Shown: positions 30,869 through 45,800, counted from the first letter of the stretch. The stretch: DNA of 64,000 nt from Enoplolaimus lenunculus (GCA_030248215.1 JASANG010002074.1:62001-126000), one strand, 5' to 3'. Made by a program: numbers and translations. The notes: generated by a model from the sequence alone, not told the origin.

Positions 30869-33800
30869 CTGGTAATAAAATAATGCTTCCGCAAGATTAA
30901 TATTTAGAAAAACCGGTAACTTTTTGTGATGAAATCAAAACGTTAATTGTAAAATAAATGGGTATATTTGATTGGACTGATACTTTCAAAATTTCTGCAC
31001 CGCAAGATTGGTATTTGGCAAAAAAACACCAACTGTTTGAGTGATGAAACCAAAATTTTAGTTGTCAAAATAAATGCGTATTTTTGACTCGACTGATACG
31101 GTTGAAAATTATTCAAAATTTCACCCTCAAACTTTTAGTGTTGTTTTTCAATTATTCTGCCATGTTCACAGACCGAAGAAATGTTAAAGTTACATATATC
31201 CAAGCATACTAACGTTAAGCCTGAAAATATAAAATTATTCAGCAAACACTAAATTATACCATGTTTGTGTTTTATAGTCTTTTTGTACCATTCAATTTAT
31301 TCCTCGTGGCGCAGAGCGACGTTGAAAACCTACTTACATAACAAAAGAAGTTGGTAGCGTTCTCCATAAGGCAGCGATTGTTGAAAGCCAATAACGGATT
31401 AAAGCTAAAATATTTAAAATGAATTGAAATGCCACATGCCGTTCTTTTCATATTAACTTGATATAAGATGGTATTAGCAACTGGTAAGATTCTGTGGTCA
31501 CTTGTTGGAAACAGATTACAAGAAAAGGTAAATTTTCATAAAAAGGCGTACGAAGAGCTGAACTTATGCTGAATTAACGCATTTTTTGCTGCAACTGATA
31601 TTTCCTTTGATATACAAATTTTAACCTACAAATTTTAACCTACATTAAGCGTATTCCTAAGCCTAAGCCTAAGCCTACGCGTTGCAAAAATGTGTTCCTA
31701 AGCCTAAACCTAAGCCTAAGCATAAAAATGAAATCTAGAACCTAATCCTACTCTTTTATAGACCCGCCAGAAACCTGGACGCCCCTTACAGTAACATGGG
31801 CCATGTAATCTATGCTTTTATATACTTAATGCTTATAAAACTCAGCAATTTATGAGTAGCTAATAAATGTATTAAGATTTCATCGGCATTAAGTTTCTAC
31901 AGACCATGGTGTTTTCGTGCAAAAAAATACAAAAAACGAAACATGGCTCATTGCAAACCTGGCCCATGTTACTTTTAAGGCCGTCCCGGTTACTGGTGGG
32001 TGTGTAAAAGAGTAGGCTTACATTCTTGACTACATTTTTTGCTTAGGCTTAGGTTTAGGCTTACGCTTAGGAATACGCTTTTGCAACGCTTAGGCTTAGA
32101 CTTACACTGCAAAACATGATGAGTAAAAACGGCTGTCTCCGAAATAGACTTTACGGGACTACACAAACTGAGTCCAATTCGACTCCGCCAGAGTCACATT
32201 TGACTCACTGTGTTACACGTTTGACTCAAGCGGAGTCGAATTTGACTCAGTTTGATAGTAGTCCCGTAGAGCCTATTACGGAGAGAGTCACTTTGACTCA
32301 CAATTTTTTGCAATGTAGGCTTAGGAATACGCTTAATCTACTGTTACTGCTCTAAAAGTAACATCAGCCGCAAACCTTATTTGTAATCAATTAATTATAC
32401 AAACATCACTACTCATTTTGAACCATACACAGGTCCTGTTTTAGGAAATATCAGAACTATGCCACACCCAGTGGTTGCAAGTTTAGTACAAAATCACTTT
32501 TAATACAAATGAATCCTTAAACTATTACTGATCAGAGTTATGTTCAGTTGGGAACAAATAATTATATAGGCAGGTAGGACGTGTAGGGAGTGTCAAATTA
32601 GAAATTTAGCAGTTGCATTTTAGCTTATTTAAATTTTTCTTCAGCCCACTAACACACCACATCCCATCATTCTGACGACACCATATGACTAACCTGTTCG
32701 AGTCCAATTTCTGTAATCTGATACAATGCTGTGTCGACTGTTTTAAGTCCCAAAGTGCCAATATGTTGTTGCCATGAAGTGTATAAAATTGATAAGGCGA
32801 GTCACGAGACCAACAGACAGCATTCACTGATAACGAGTGTTTCGATTGATCAGATGATTTTGGCAGTCGAAGTGATAACACAGGAATACCTGTGATTTGA
32901 AAATGTTTATGAATTCACATTTGTATGCAAGTTATTTCAGTAGCCACGGCATAAATAGGTTGGCCCATGTTACTTTAAGGGGCGTCCCGGTTGGCTCATG
33001 TTACTTTAAGGGGCGTCCAGGTTGGCTCATGTTACTTTAAGCGGCGTCCAGGTTTCTGGTGGGTCTATAAAATAGTGGGTTTAGATTCTAGATTACATTT
33101 TTTGTTTAGGCTTAGGGATAGGCATGGGGTTAAGAACACATTTTTGCAACGCTTAGGCTTAGGCTTAGGAATACGCTTAATCTATTGTTACGCCCTTAAA
33201 AGTAACATTGGCCAGTAATTTTAGTGGACATATTTTGTTTCTATTTTCGCATCCAAAGACACGTTTTTTTGGAAAATGCGAAAAGCGTTTTACACGTTTG
33301 AAACGATTCTTTACTCAGTGCTAAGGCTTTTGAGTTCCCTAATGTAACTTCAAGATGTTGGCCCATGTAAAGATCAGGGGCGGAACGTTTTTCTGTGAGA
33401 CTGCAACAGAGTAAGCTTAAGCTTTAGACTAATGTGTTTGCTTGGCTTAGGCTTAGGATTATGCTCATTCTTACGCTTAGGCTTAGGCTTAGGAATATGC
33501 TTATAATACTGTTCCGCCCCTGTTCTTTACATTGGCCAAGATTTTTTTAAAGGACAGAAACTATCATAAAATTAATACTATTTGCAGGGATAAAATAAAC
33601 CAGTATAATTAGCAAACTTTGATTTTTAAATACGGAATGCAACAATTTTTTTGCTTTCACACCTCTTAAACCTCTTGGGTCTAACAGAAATGGCATGGAT
33701 ATTGCTAACATAAGGGCATGCACGCCCTTATCCGCAATTCAACGCTGATCGCTTGCTTGTAAATCATCAAAACTTACTCGAAGATACATCAAGTATACAT

Positions 33801-36800
33801 ACTGTGCCGCTTGAAGTGCCGACCTAAAATACTTAAAAATTAATGTTGATAAATTGTAAATGTAGGGCGGATGTGGAATTGTAAGAACTATAATAAAATA
33901 AGATGTTTCAAGCTTTGGCAATATTTCCTCACGTACAGGTGCCTGCTGTTTTAGACAGAGTAACAACGAAATTTATCATAGTTACCGTTTCGCGCTAATA
34001 AGTCACAGCAACTTTTAACAAATCTAATCATTGAAAAATTTTTAAATTATACCTGTGGGGGTATTAGGTGTGTAATTACTAAACTTACTAATCCATACAA
34101 AAACGGGCCAGTGTTACTTTTAGGGCCGTAACAGTAGATTATGGGTATTCCTAAGCCTAAGCCTAAGCGATGGAAAAGCGTATTCCTAAGCCTAAGCCTA
34201 AGACTAAGCGGTGCAAAAGCGTATTCTTAAGCCTAAGCCTAAGCGAGAAAATTTAGTCTAGAATGTAAGCCTACTGTTTTACAGACCCACCAAAAACCGG
34301 GATGGCCCTAAAAGGAACATGTTCCTAAAAATGCATTGGAAAGAAAGTTCCGTTTATATAAAACAAGTGAACCTACTAAAAAAACATTTGGAGCAAAATA
34401 GCTGAACTGCAAGCATACAATTTCTTCTATGACGTCGTTAGCATAGATATTATATGTCTTCGACTGGGATCTCATGCTCTAAAAACGAGGTTTCAGTAGT
34501 TAATAAGCAGTCCGTTGAAGCGTTGTAGGAAATGAAACCCTAAGCCTAAGCCTAAGCCTAAGCCTAAGCCTAATCCTAAGCAAAAAATTGAATCTAGAGT
34601 CTAAACCTACTCTTTTATAGACCCACCAGAAAACTAGACGCCCGTTAAAGTAAAATGGCCGAAATTTTTAAGACTTTGGATGGATTTCGTGAGTTTTATT
34701 TCATTTCATACAATTGTACGATATCTGTAAAGAAAAAATGCGTCTTATATATTTGATTTATAAAATTATTTTTCAACGTAACAATAACAGAATTACCGTT
34801 ATTTCTATAATGGAAACGGAATCGGACACCGATTTTTACCGGAAACGGATATTCGGTTACACCTGTTCAAAACCCTTTTATGCCCCTCCTGAAAAATGTT
34901 TAGCCCTTTTGCCAAGGTGACCTGGCTACTTGCCTGTACCCGTGACAAAATCAGGTTCTTCATGACTATCCCAACATTAAGTTGTACACCTTACAAAATT
35001 TGTCCCTAAATCTAGGTCAGCAACTACAGGGGGTGCGAGTGGACGTTTTCCCGTGTGGATATCTTGCACCCACCGCCCCCTAAAATTTATTTGTCAGCAT
35101 TAAAAAGTACATTTAGTAACGTTTTTATAACACCAGTAACAGTCGTTTTGCAACCTCGATTAATAACCTCCTGGTTGTTGGAGATGGTAACCTTAGATTA
35201 CGAAAAGATTAACTTGAACCTTCACATTATTAAAACTCATGACTTTCACACAAACAGTTGTACAGCGATTCGAAGCAACGCAACTTGCAGTTTGCACTAA
35301 CCTTGACCGTATTGCGTAACCAGGCTGATTTATCAAGCTCTTACCTCGTGCCTTGAAATACACATCACGTAACCACAGTTTGTGCCAACAAAGTACTGGT
35401 TGGGTTTTTCTGGTGAGCAATCAAAGCAACACGCGGTTATAAGGCTAAAATTTGTAAAGTTTAGGCTTAGGAATATGCTTATACTACTGGTACTCACCTC
35501 TCAGTAACATTGGGTTTGGCCGTTGTAATAGGAAGCGATTTACGCACATTATGAAACCACTTGTCATCCCAGTGCAATCCCAAGTAAAAAGAACTATCAA
35601 ATCCGGTCCAGTAGCCAAGGGGGGCCTAGAGAATTTTCAACCTTGCTTGTAATTCTTTGAAAACCCTTGAATGCCCCTCCGGAAAATTTTTTAGCCCCCC
35701 GCTAGCAAGGAGAACTGGACGGGCCTGATCAAATCAAAAGGCCGATGCCTGAAAAATATCATTCTAGAGCCAGGGCCAGAGGCCAAATAAATTAAAACTT
35801 ATAAATCAGTAAGAAATATGTATTAGATTGATTTAAACAATTTTTGCTTCGCATTTCCCCAGTTTATAATTATTGTGTTTTCTGTTTTTTGATTTAAAAT
35901 ACAAAATAGAACGGCTATGCCCCAATATAGCGATGCTGACCTTTGAAAATTATTTTTAACCGATATTCGTTGATCGGATCCGTTCGCAACCGCAGACGCT
36001 GCCTTCATTAGCTTCAATTTTGAGCCTGGCTTCAATCCGATTTCTTGTTCAGATGTCTCGGTCGATGATAAAAATACGACACTCCATATGACTATTGTAC
36101 CATCAGTACTCAGGGTTGTAATTTGAAACTGACCCGTAGCTGCAATGTTTCAACTTCCAATAAGCAACAAAAATAACTGCATAACTGCACCCTAAAACCT
36201 CCGCATTATGCATCATTTGAATATGCAATTTTGCATCACAATTATTATTATCAATCAGTAAAAGTTAACTGTTACATAATATGCTTCCAATAAGTAGCAG
36301 CTGTACGAAACATGTCCTTTGGCTAGTGATAAGAAGATCAAGAGTTGCGCTATAGGGTTGGGGTATACTTTTGTTGACGTGCGACGCCGTCTGTCACCCG
36401 CACGGTACCGACCGGCAGCGTCCGTCACCCGCAAGGCACCATCCGTCACCGTGCTGTATCGTACGTAACAGTGACGGACGGCGCCGTACGGGTGACGGAC
36501 TGTGACGGACGGCGCCGTACGGGTGACGGACTGTGACGGACGGCGCCGTACGGGTGACGGACTGTGACGGACGGCGCCGTACGGGTGACGGACTGTGACG
36601 GACGGCGCCGTACGGGTGACGGACTGTGACGGACGGCGCCGTACGGGTGACGGACTGTGACGGACGGCGCCGTACGGGTGACGGACTGTGACGGACGACG
36701 CCGGACATCAAGTGTTTTTATTAGTTGTCGCACGCCACCAAATAGATTTTGCCTATATTTATGTTAGCAACGCATAGCGGCGTGCCTAGGCATACACGCG

Positions 36801-39800
36801 CAGCGGCGTTCAGCACTGAAAAGTATAGCACAATCCTAAATTCTATTTGTTCTAATGGTTCAACCTTATACTTAAAAGCATCAAAAATACAGCATCAATA
36901 GTAATTCATGAGAAATTTTAGTTGGTCTAATAATGAGCTGTTTAGTGCAGGGGACTTGTGGGACAACATCCACCATCCTGCTTTAGGGTCCCTTGAAATT
37001 GTAAGAAGACCACCCTGATTGGATAGGAAAAGGTTCCGATGTCCCACTAGTTTATACATTGGGCCTTACTGTCGGGAGAAGAGGAAGTTAACAAGTACCA
37101 AATTTGGTTCAATATTAAACCTAAAATCGGCTTAATTTAACCTTACCTTGTACCTGTGACAGCGTTTGTTCATTGGAAACCCTGTAATATTAAAATAGCC
37201 GAATGTGGCCGATTTCGTTCACAGTTCACATCTCGCAATCGCAGCGATGTATGACGTTTTTAACTAATTAGTGACAATTGTTGCAATGATTGAGATATGA
37301 ATTCTTTAGAACAAATAAGTTCAGTTTTGTAATTTGCTCAAGCATAGGACCCCTGGACAGTAAAATTATTGGTCGTTAATACGGAATTACAAAAGATCTG
37401 ATCCATGTAAAGATCAGGGGCGGAATGTTTTTTGTGGGACTAGGCTTAAGAATATGCTTATACTACTGTTCTGCGCCTGTTCTAGACATTGGACGTATCA
37501 GTGATAGAAGAACAATACCAAACGAGGTTTAGGCAATCACACCACAACAGATAATAGTTGAAAATAGCATTTTATAACAGTCATGAAAACAAAATCGAAT
37601 TATTCCGGCTGTATCGTTTAATCATGCTGTATGGAATGCCAAATTATGTAATATCGAATGTTTCGTACTTTTGCGTCCTATTTGAACTGCTACTTCACGA
37701 TATGAACTACACTGCAAAAAATGGTGAGTCAAATCGACTGTCTCCGAAATAAGCTCTACGGAACTATACAAACTGAATCAAATTCGACTCAGCCAGAGTC
37801 AAACGTGATATTTAAACAATATCGTAGACTTACCGGCTGTATATCATTTTAATATCAGCAATAGGATGTTGAAACCTATCTGCGCACGCGGTATAAGCTA
37901 AAATTAATTAAATCGTTTCTGATGTTCATTATTTCAAATTAGACAAAATTTTAAAACAAACTGTTATTAAGCGTAATTTTTGCTCTGTCAAGAAGCCATT
38001 CCAGAGTTCGTTTGCGGCTTGTAAGAGCTAAGCCAGTGCGGGGCTATAAGCCAAATCTTAAGCACCTGACTCGAGATTTTTCGGCCGGACTGTTGTGTTT
38101 GAAATTTTACCGTTTTTATAGGGAGCATTAAACTTGAGTTTTTGAGCTTATGAAAAGCGATTTACATAGCAAAATTGCCAGGCGCTACTTGGAATGCGAA
38201 AAGGATACTATATTTTTATATCTCTCCTGGGATATTTGGAACCATTTTCATTTAAGTCCAAGTTTGAATCAGTTCCCCAGCAATATATAGTGCGCGGCGA
38301 AAGCGTTGCAAACTGAGATATACTGCAAAAAATGGTAAGTCAAATTGACTCTCTCTAAAAAAGGCTTTTCGGGACTACACAAACTGAGCCAAAATTCGAC
38401 TCCGCCAGAGTCAAATTCGATTCACTGAGTCACACATTCGACTCTGGTGCAATCAAATTGACTTAGTTTGTGTAGTCCCGAAAAGCCTCTTTCGGAGAGA
38501 GTCAATTTGACTCACCATTTTTTGCCGTGTAGCACGTTAGATGACAACCATCAACATTAAACGGCTGTTGCAAAAGCTTTATTACATCACATTCGGTCAA
38601 TTCGAAAGGGTTGTAAGCGGATTCGGAAACTGCACATTCAAGCATTTGTTAAGCAGAGGTTGCGGAAATAACGCTTACTGTCAACTATGAGCAAATTCAA
38701 CTAGCGGCAAACCAAAATGTTTGCTTGAAATCTACTAACCTGAATTATAAGATGGCCAAAGCAACGCAGGAGCTGTGTTTTCGGTTGAATCACGAGAAGA
38801 TTCGCCAATTTCGTTCAAATCCCATGCACATATTGACCCGTCACTCTGAAATAAAAAAGAATACGATACATTTGGAGCGGTGGAAGACAACAGCCATAAC
38901 GAACTCTGATTCCGATTTCAATTGAAGTGGCTGATTGTTAACGTAGGCTCAATAATGCAGTTACAGTTAACAATGATGAACACGGATCGAGGGAGGGCTA
39001 ATTGGCATGTCTCGATACGTTCCTAGAGGACCTACTCGCGATTTTGATGGATGTACTGTAGTGACCCGAATAAGAGGAGGCAATAAGAGGGGGTTTTCAT
39101 TTTGAGTTCGTATCAATAGAAGTCCGTATCCCTAATAAGAGTCCATAGGCAGATAGAGTCCCTGAACTCTAATTAGAGTCTATAAATGACTATTATTCCA
39201 AATTGTAGTGCGTAAATGACTCCAGCACCAAATACAGTTGAGTTCGAAATTCTAAAGCATCCATAGTTTTGAAAGTACATTCTTAGATATAAATTAGCAT
39301 TATCGCTTAAGGTTTTGATACAAAACCAATAAACGTTTAATCCAACGGCCAGTTGCAATACCGGATGATATATATAGCAGTAACGAAGGTCATGTTAAAA
39401 TAAGTAACAGTCCGTAACCGAATAACAGGGGTATCCTCTGGAGAGGCCAAAAATATCAGTCCCCCCTCTTATTCGAGTAACTACAGTACTTCTTTTCGCA
39501 CAGATATCGTTTACACTGTTCGACGATACTATGAGTGATAGCAAATGCTTTTTGTATGCGATGGCTTCAGTTAAACTTTCTGCAGTACAGCACTTACCAT
39601 TCCTGCAAATGCAGTTGATGCACGAAACGGTCCAAAACAACAGCAAGTTGCAGCTTCTTCACAAGCAAGCAATCTGAAACGTTGTAATTTTATATACCTA
39701 ATCAGTAAAATGTAGGTAATTAAAGTAAAATTACATTTAAGTTAAGCACTAAATTAGCCATTATTTACACGAGAGCTATTGTATGTAAGTATGATCTTAC

Positions 39801-42800
39801 AGCAGTCAGCTCAAGATGTTAAGCAAAGGATATTGCGCAAAGCAATGTGTAAAGTTGGAAGGTGAATTGTAGGTTGCTTATGTTACTCCAGGCCAGTGCC
39901 CAGCTCACCTTGCTAGGGGGGCTAAAAAATTTTTTCACGAGGGGAATTCAAGAATTTTCAATGAGTTACGAGCAAGGTTAAAAATTTTCTAGGTGGGCAA
40001 TATTTTTCCAGGGGGGCTGAGCTCCTCTTCCCCTCCTGGCTACCGGCTTGCCATCAGTATGACGATGCCCAGTTTCTAAATGTGTTTATTTCACAAGCAT
40101 AACATAAACTCAGGAACAATTATTGTCTTGTAAAGCTTAAAACTTCAGGCCAATGTAAAGAACAGGGGCGGAAGAGTATTATAAGCATATTCCTAAGCCT
40201 AAGCCTTAGGGTACGAATGAGCATATACGTAAGCCTAATCCTAAGCCTAAGCCAAGCAAAACATAGTCTAAACGTTAAGCTTACTCTTTTCTAGTAACAC
40301 AGAAAAACGTTCCGCCCCTGATCTTTACATTTGTCAAACTTTAAAACAAATTTGCGCAATAGTTAGTTTTCTTGAACATTCAACTAATTCACAAGACATT
40401 GCGGGTGGACCATTGATACGATATTTTGACTTTAGTTGAACAACGCGATGTCCGCTACATTGCAAATTTTTATAACCTTTATATATTAAGTGAACTGTTT
40501 TTAAACTAGAAAAAATTGCCCAGTACTTGAGCAACATGGGATGTTTTGTATTCGTATTAAAAGTATAGCAACCAGACCAGCACATTCGTTAGCTGTTACG
40601 TGGAAAAACATCAAGAAACAATGGCGTCCGAAATCATGTTAACTATTAATTATTTTGAAATTGGGCGAAACCAACCGCTGGGGTGACACCAACCGGCCCG
40701 TGAAACCAAACGTCGGTGAAACACCAACCGTTGAGGTTAAACCAACCGTTCGGATGAAACTAAGCATTGGGGTGAAAACAACCGTTTGGGCGAAACCAAC
40801 CGTGGTCAAACCACCCGTTGGAGTGAAACCAACAGTTAAGATGAAATCAACCACTGGGGTGAAGCCAATCACTGGGGTCAAACCAGCCGTTGTGGTCCGA
40901 CCAACCGTTGGGATTAAACTAACCATCGGGGTGAAACCAACCGCTAGGGTAAACCCAAGGGTCGGGGTGAAATCAACCGTTGGGGTGAAACCAACCGTAG
41001 GGTTGAAGCCAACCGTTGGGGTGAAATGAACTGCTGGTGCTGAAATCAACCACTGGGGTGAAACCAACCATTGGGGTGACACCAACAGCTGGGGTCAAAG
41101 CAGCCACTGTGGTGAAAACAATCTTTCTGTACGCACAGAGTTATGACCGTGAAATTACATAGCTAACGGGTGAAAAGTGCTGAACCAAAATGAACAATTT
41201 CGTGCACTTTCTGTATTGAGTTTTTGACCATAACTATGAAAGACCACACTTGTTTGGCAAATCATTTGGTACAAACACTTCCGGCGTACGATGTTACCAG
41301 CGTACAAAATTTAAACTAAAGAGGTCTGATATTACTCGAGTACCAACATGCAAACAAAACTGAAAATCCGCACTTGAGATGCGCGAACCATATATATAAA
41401 CGCTATCGTGTACTGTGGCAAACCCCACTTGTTTGACAAATCCTTTGGTACAGATATTTCCTACGTACCAGGCTAACAGTGTACAAAATATTAACTAAAG
41501 AGGTTGAGACGTAAATACAATTGAAGACAAACCGCTGAGGACTGTTAGGCTGAAGAACATTCCAAATTGCCAACACTGATGAACAGTTAATCGGTTCTGA
41601 TTCATCCTAAACAAGACAAAAGCATCAATCAGAACTAAATTATTATCATTTCAAACGTGTGTTTATGCCCACTGACGTGATTAAGGTACCGGTGTTGCCG
41701 AAGGAATCCAATACACACATACTGACCAATGCCTGGGTTTCCGAAACCTCACTTAAGTACGAATTAGTACTTAAGTACGGGCTAAGTAATTGCTTAACTA
41801 TTTTGCCGTTTTTAAAAGCGTACTTAAGTAAATATTTAAGTTGCTGACTCAATTTGGTATACTACAAATTAACCGCTCAGGCGTACTAACCTTCGTCTAA
41901 TTGAAATTGTACACAAATGATGACTAATTAATATAAAGCAAAACTATTAGTTCCTTGTTATGGTAATGGCCGAAAATTGGTGTTTCTTTGGTTGTGCTCC
42001 AATATTTAAGTAAACACTTGAGTCGGCGACTTCAGTAACTGTTTAAGCATAACAAGTAAATACTTAAGTAAGATTTCTGAAAACCAGTCATTATTCGGCA
42101 ATTTTTATTCAGATCCAATTAAGCAATGAAAACACGCTCGCTTCGATCGCCAGATTTGAACACTATTCTACTTTTCCGCAATTTCTTAAATGGCTTTAGA
42201 CACTACACAGGCCTTACAATAATCGCCGGGTTGCTAAATGTCAACAAATTTTCTCGCTCGCTATACTCGCTGACTTACAATTTTATTTAACATAATATAA
42301 TGCGTCGTTTACTATAACTCGTGTACGCGGTGACAAAATACGGTTGCTGAACGAAATTTTGCGCACTGAACATTAATTACTATTTTTCAAGAAAAATCTA
42401 TTATCGGTCACTGTAGATTTCGAATTACAAAGATACCAGTTACTAAAATTGGAAAATACTCCATTTACGACTATTTTAGATTTTTCAGTAGTTGTGGTTT
42501 GAATATTTAAATTTAAAAATAAATTAAATTCAACCAGCCCTATTTGCTGTTTTTGAAATTGTAAAAGTTGTCGTCTATACCTTGTGCATTTCTCCACGCC
42601 GCGCACACGAGTTATAGGAAAAGACGCATAAAATTGTAATGAAACGAAAAAGTTAACGGTAAAAAGATAATTTTTGAGTGAGGTTTGCACAGTATGCTGT
42701 TTCCCGTGGTTGGAGCATATGAAGATTGTAAAAGGTTTCACTTAAAATAACAGCTGTTTAGCTATTTTAAGAGAAAATGTCAAAAAAATTCGATCTCCGC

Positions 42801-45800
42801 GCGTGTACTTTCATTCATTTTAAAAATGGCTTCACTTTCTAGATGCATCATTTTGCAACTTTAGTTTGAAGCTGATTTTGGAAGGGTGTTCCGACAGCTA
42901 TCAAACACGAGCGTGACCTCGAACAACCTTAGATCAAACATCCATTAATTCTGTATCCACTTTATCACTGGGCCACAACCAGGAATTTGAAAGACCCCCT
43001 GTCTGCTCCGGCGATGGTCAGAGAACGCAATTCGAAGCCAATCCCCCCTTAGCAAAATTTTGGACCCCAACAGCAACTTTTAACCTCGCTTGCAAATCTT
43101 TGAAAACCCTTGTGCTTGTATGTTCCTCCTAAAAAATTTTAGTAACATAGCAAAGTGAGCTTGCTAACGGCCTGTGACAAGGAACGCTACTTACGCTCAC
43201 ATCGCACGAAGTTAGCACCATAAGCGGTTGATGTTCGCTGAAGGCAATTGATTTGAGCTGTATTCCTATTAACAAACAATTTAATTGGTCAAATGTCTAA
43301 AACGACCCTTTTCAATAAAATATACGTCCGCCTTAAGAATCGTGCATAGCTATTGCTACCCGATGATAACGCTTGGCAACTTTCAGGCTAAAATATTTAA
43401 TCAAATCGCTGGAAAACTTCACACACATTTTGAACTTTTAATAGCATCTTTTAATGGAAATGCGGGAACTCCCTCCCGTAAAAAAGTGTCAAGAAATAAT
43501 TTTTTATGTCATTTAATACAGCGCAACAAAAATTGGCACTATCGCACAATGACTAAAATCAACTATATCTATATATTAAAGCTGGAACGTCCCACATACG
43601 TAATTTGTGCAGCGTTCCAGCTGTTGTACTGATTGGACACAGCATATATATATGCAAATTTGAACGCAGTTTTAAGAAGTTTGTGGCGAATATTTTAACG
43701 TTGCCAATTTGCAACCACGTTGACTAGTAACTATAGTAAAATTTACAACTTTCGCTTTTCATATTAAATATTCTGAAGCGGGAATCCTTTGATAATTCTA
43801 TTTCAGCGTTTCAGAATACGTCACTGCGCAGCAGATGTGTGCCTACGATGACTCCGAAACTTATTTATTGTAGATACCGTGCTCTGCTTATATGAGTAGA
43901 ATGTATCTCGCTTAAGCTTGGCTACTGAATGCAAACGGGTTATACGGTGAGCGCTTGTACAAACATCACGGCAACATTTAGGGTGGCGCAAACATTTTGT
44001 CTATGTTAATACCGTCCAGCGCTGTCCGTACCGTACTGCGACCACATGTAAATTGCTGCATGACACTGGATAACAAAATATTTCAACTTACGGCCGGGCC
44101 CGTAGCCAAGGTGGGGGGCCAAGGGGGCTCAGCGCCCCTAAAAATCCCCCCTGGAAAATTTTCAACCTTGCTTGCAAGTCAACGAAAATCCTTGTATGCC
44201 CTTCCTGAAAAGATTTTAGTCCCCCCCAGCAATGTGAGCTGGCTACGGGCCTGCTTACGGCGCCGTCCGACGCCAGACGGCGTCGCAAGACAAGTATAGC
44301 GAATCATAACTCATGCGACTATAAGGAGAAAAACATCGGAAATTACTTTTTCCACTGATTAACGATTGATGGTCGAGTTTCGCAACAATCACAGGTTGTC
44401 CATTTCTCGACTTTGAATACTGCGATCGCATTGCGACAGTTGCTTGATCCGATGAAAACGTATCGAGCAAATCACAAATGAGCTGCAAAATCATCACAGA
44501 GAGACTGATTTGCTGTGGTCGATTTACGATTTTCTAATAGTGTAAATGGACGGAGGTACGGAATCTGGACCCGTCAAGGAATTTAACAAAAAGCAGCCTA
44601 TGCTATAGATTTCGACGAGCTGAGTTCAATGATACCACATTTATGGTTGCATGTCCAACGTTTCAAAAGTTATGAGCCTCGAAATTATATATAGTGAAAA
44701 CACGCACAGATTGTAAGAGGAAGTATTTATTACGGCGGGTCCATATTCCGTACCTCCGCCGGGGAAATGTACGTTTTGTGTTCCGAAATTCAAGTTTTAA
44801 AGTGCGTTTTGCAACAAATTTTGGGTTTTTTCACGTTTGACCAATTACGCCGAAAGTGGTAAATTTTTTTAATTACTTGACATGTTCTTTTCCGCCTATT
44901 TGGCCAGAGTACACCGCTGGACACAAATTACATACACTGCAAAAGATGGTGAGTAAAATTGACTTTTCGAAATAGGCTTTTCGGGGCTACACAAACTGAG
45001 TCAAATTCGACTCCGCGTTAGTCAAACGTGCGACTCAGTGAGTCGAATTTTGACTCAATTTGTGTGGTCCCAAAAAGGCTATTTCGGAGAGAGTCAATTT
45101 GAACGACCATTTTTTGCCGTGTATCTTTTCGAATTAAAAAAACTTCGAATAATGCAACCGGTATGAACAAAAATTATGTCTTAACGTTATTAAGGAGTGG
45201 CGGCATACTTGTTTCGGTTTAAGCTAAAAATCAATTTTTGTCTGTTTCATATAGCCATATTCTTATTAGAGTGTAAATAACATAGTTTTTGCAGAATTTA
45301 GAAATTCTAGGAGAAAATTTACATATTCTTCAAATGTATGGTTTTTTGAAAACATGACATTTTCTGAAACCTTACTTCTAACATATTTTTAAAAATCTTG
45401 TTTGCAACATTAAATGATGTTTCATTATGCAAAAAGTCTACTATTTTTAGTCAAACAAATTTATCTTTGCGTTGGCATTTTTAAAATTAAGTAAAGCCTC
45501 GAATATTATGGAGTATTTCACATAAATAACGATATTATCCGGACCATCCTGTACTGTTTGTGCTTTGTTTACCTGTCTGGTAAATGTCATGTTTTTCGAA
45601 GATGCGTATCCCGTCTGTCTGCCTCTTTTAGGGGCTGCTTGTTATAATGTTGTGCAAAATAGCCAACCTTGCTGTAAGCGACCAAAAAGGTAGAAAGCAA
45701 TGGCTAACATGCCGCCCCCGTGGTTTAGGTGGGTCCGTGGAGCGTAGACAGCACTTGAAAAACATTGGCCCTCTGAAAAGTTTTAGTCCCACTAATGTGA

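Noticed and set aside
36394-36733. Arg/Pro/Ser frames on the minus strand
   Set aside because: Products of the 31-bp GC-rich minisatellite, present in two overlapping frames.
40510-40585. WDR60 exon reading YTFNTNTKHPMLL
   Set aside because: The donor phase would fit the next exon, but an in-frame TAA lies just upstream and there is no AG acceptor after it.
43285-43632. 115-codon plus-strand ORF
   Set aside because: Part of it matches, inverted, a repeat near 8.6 kb. Composition is AT-driven and it lacks any domain or splice partner.
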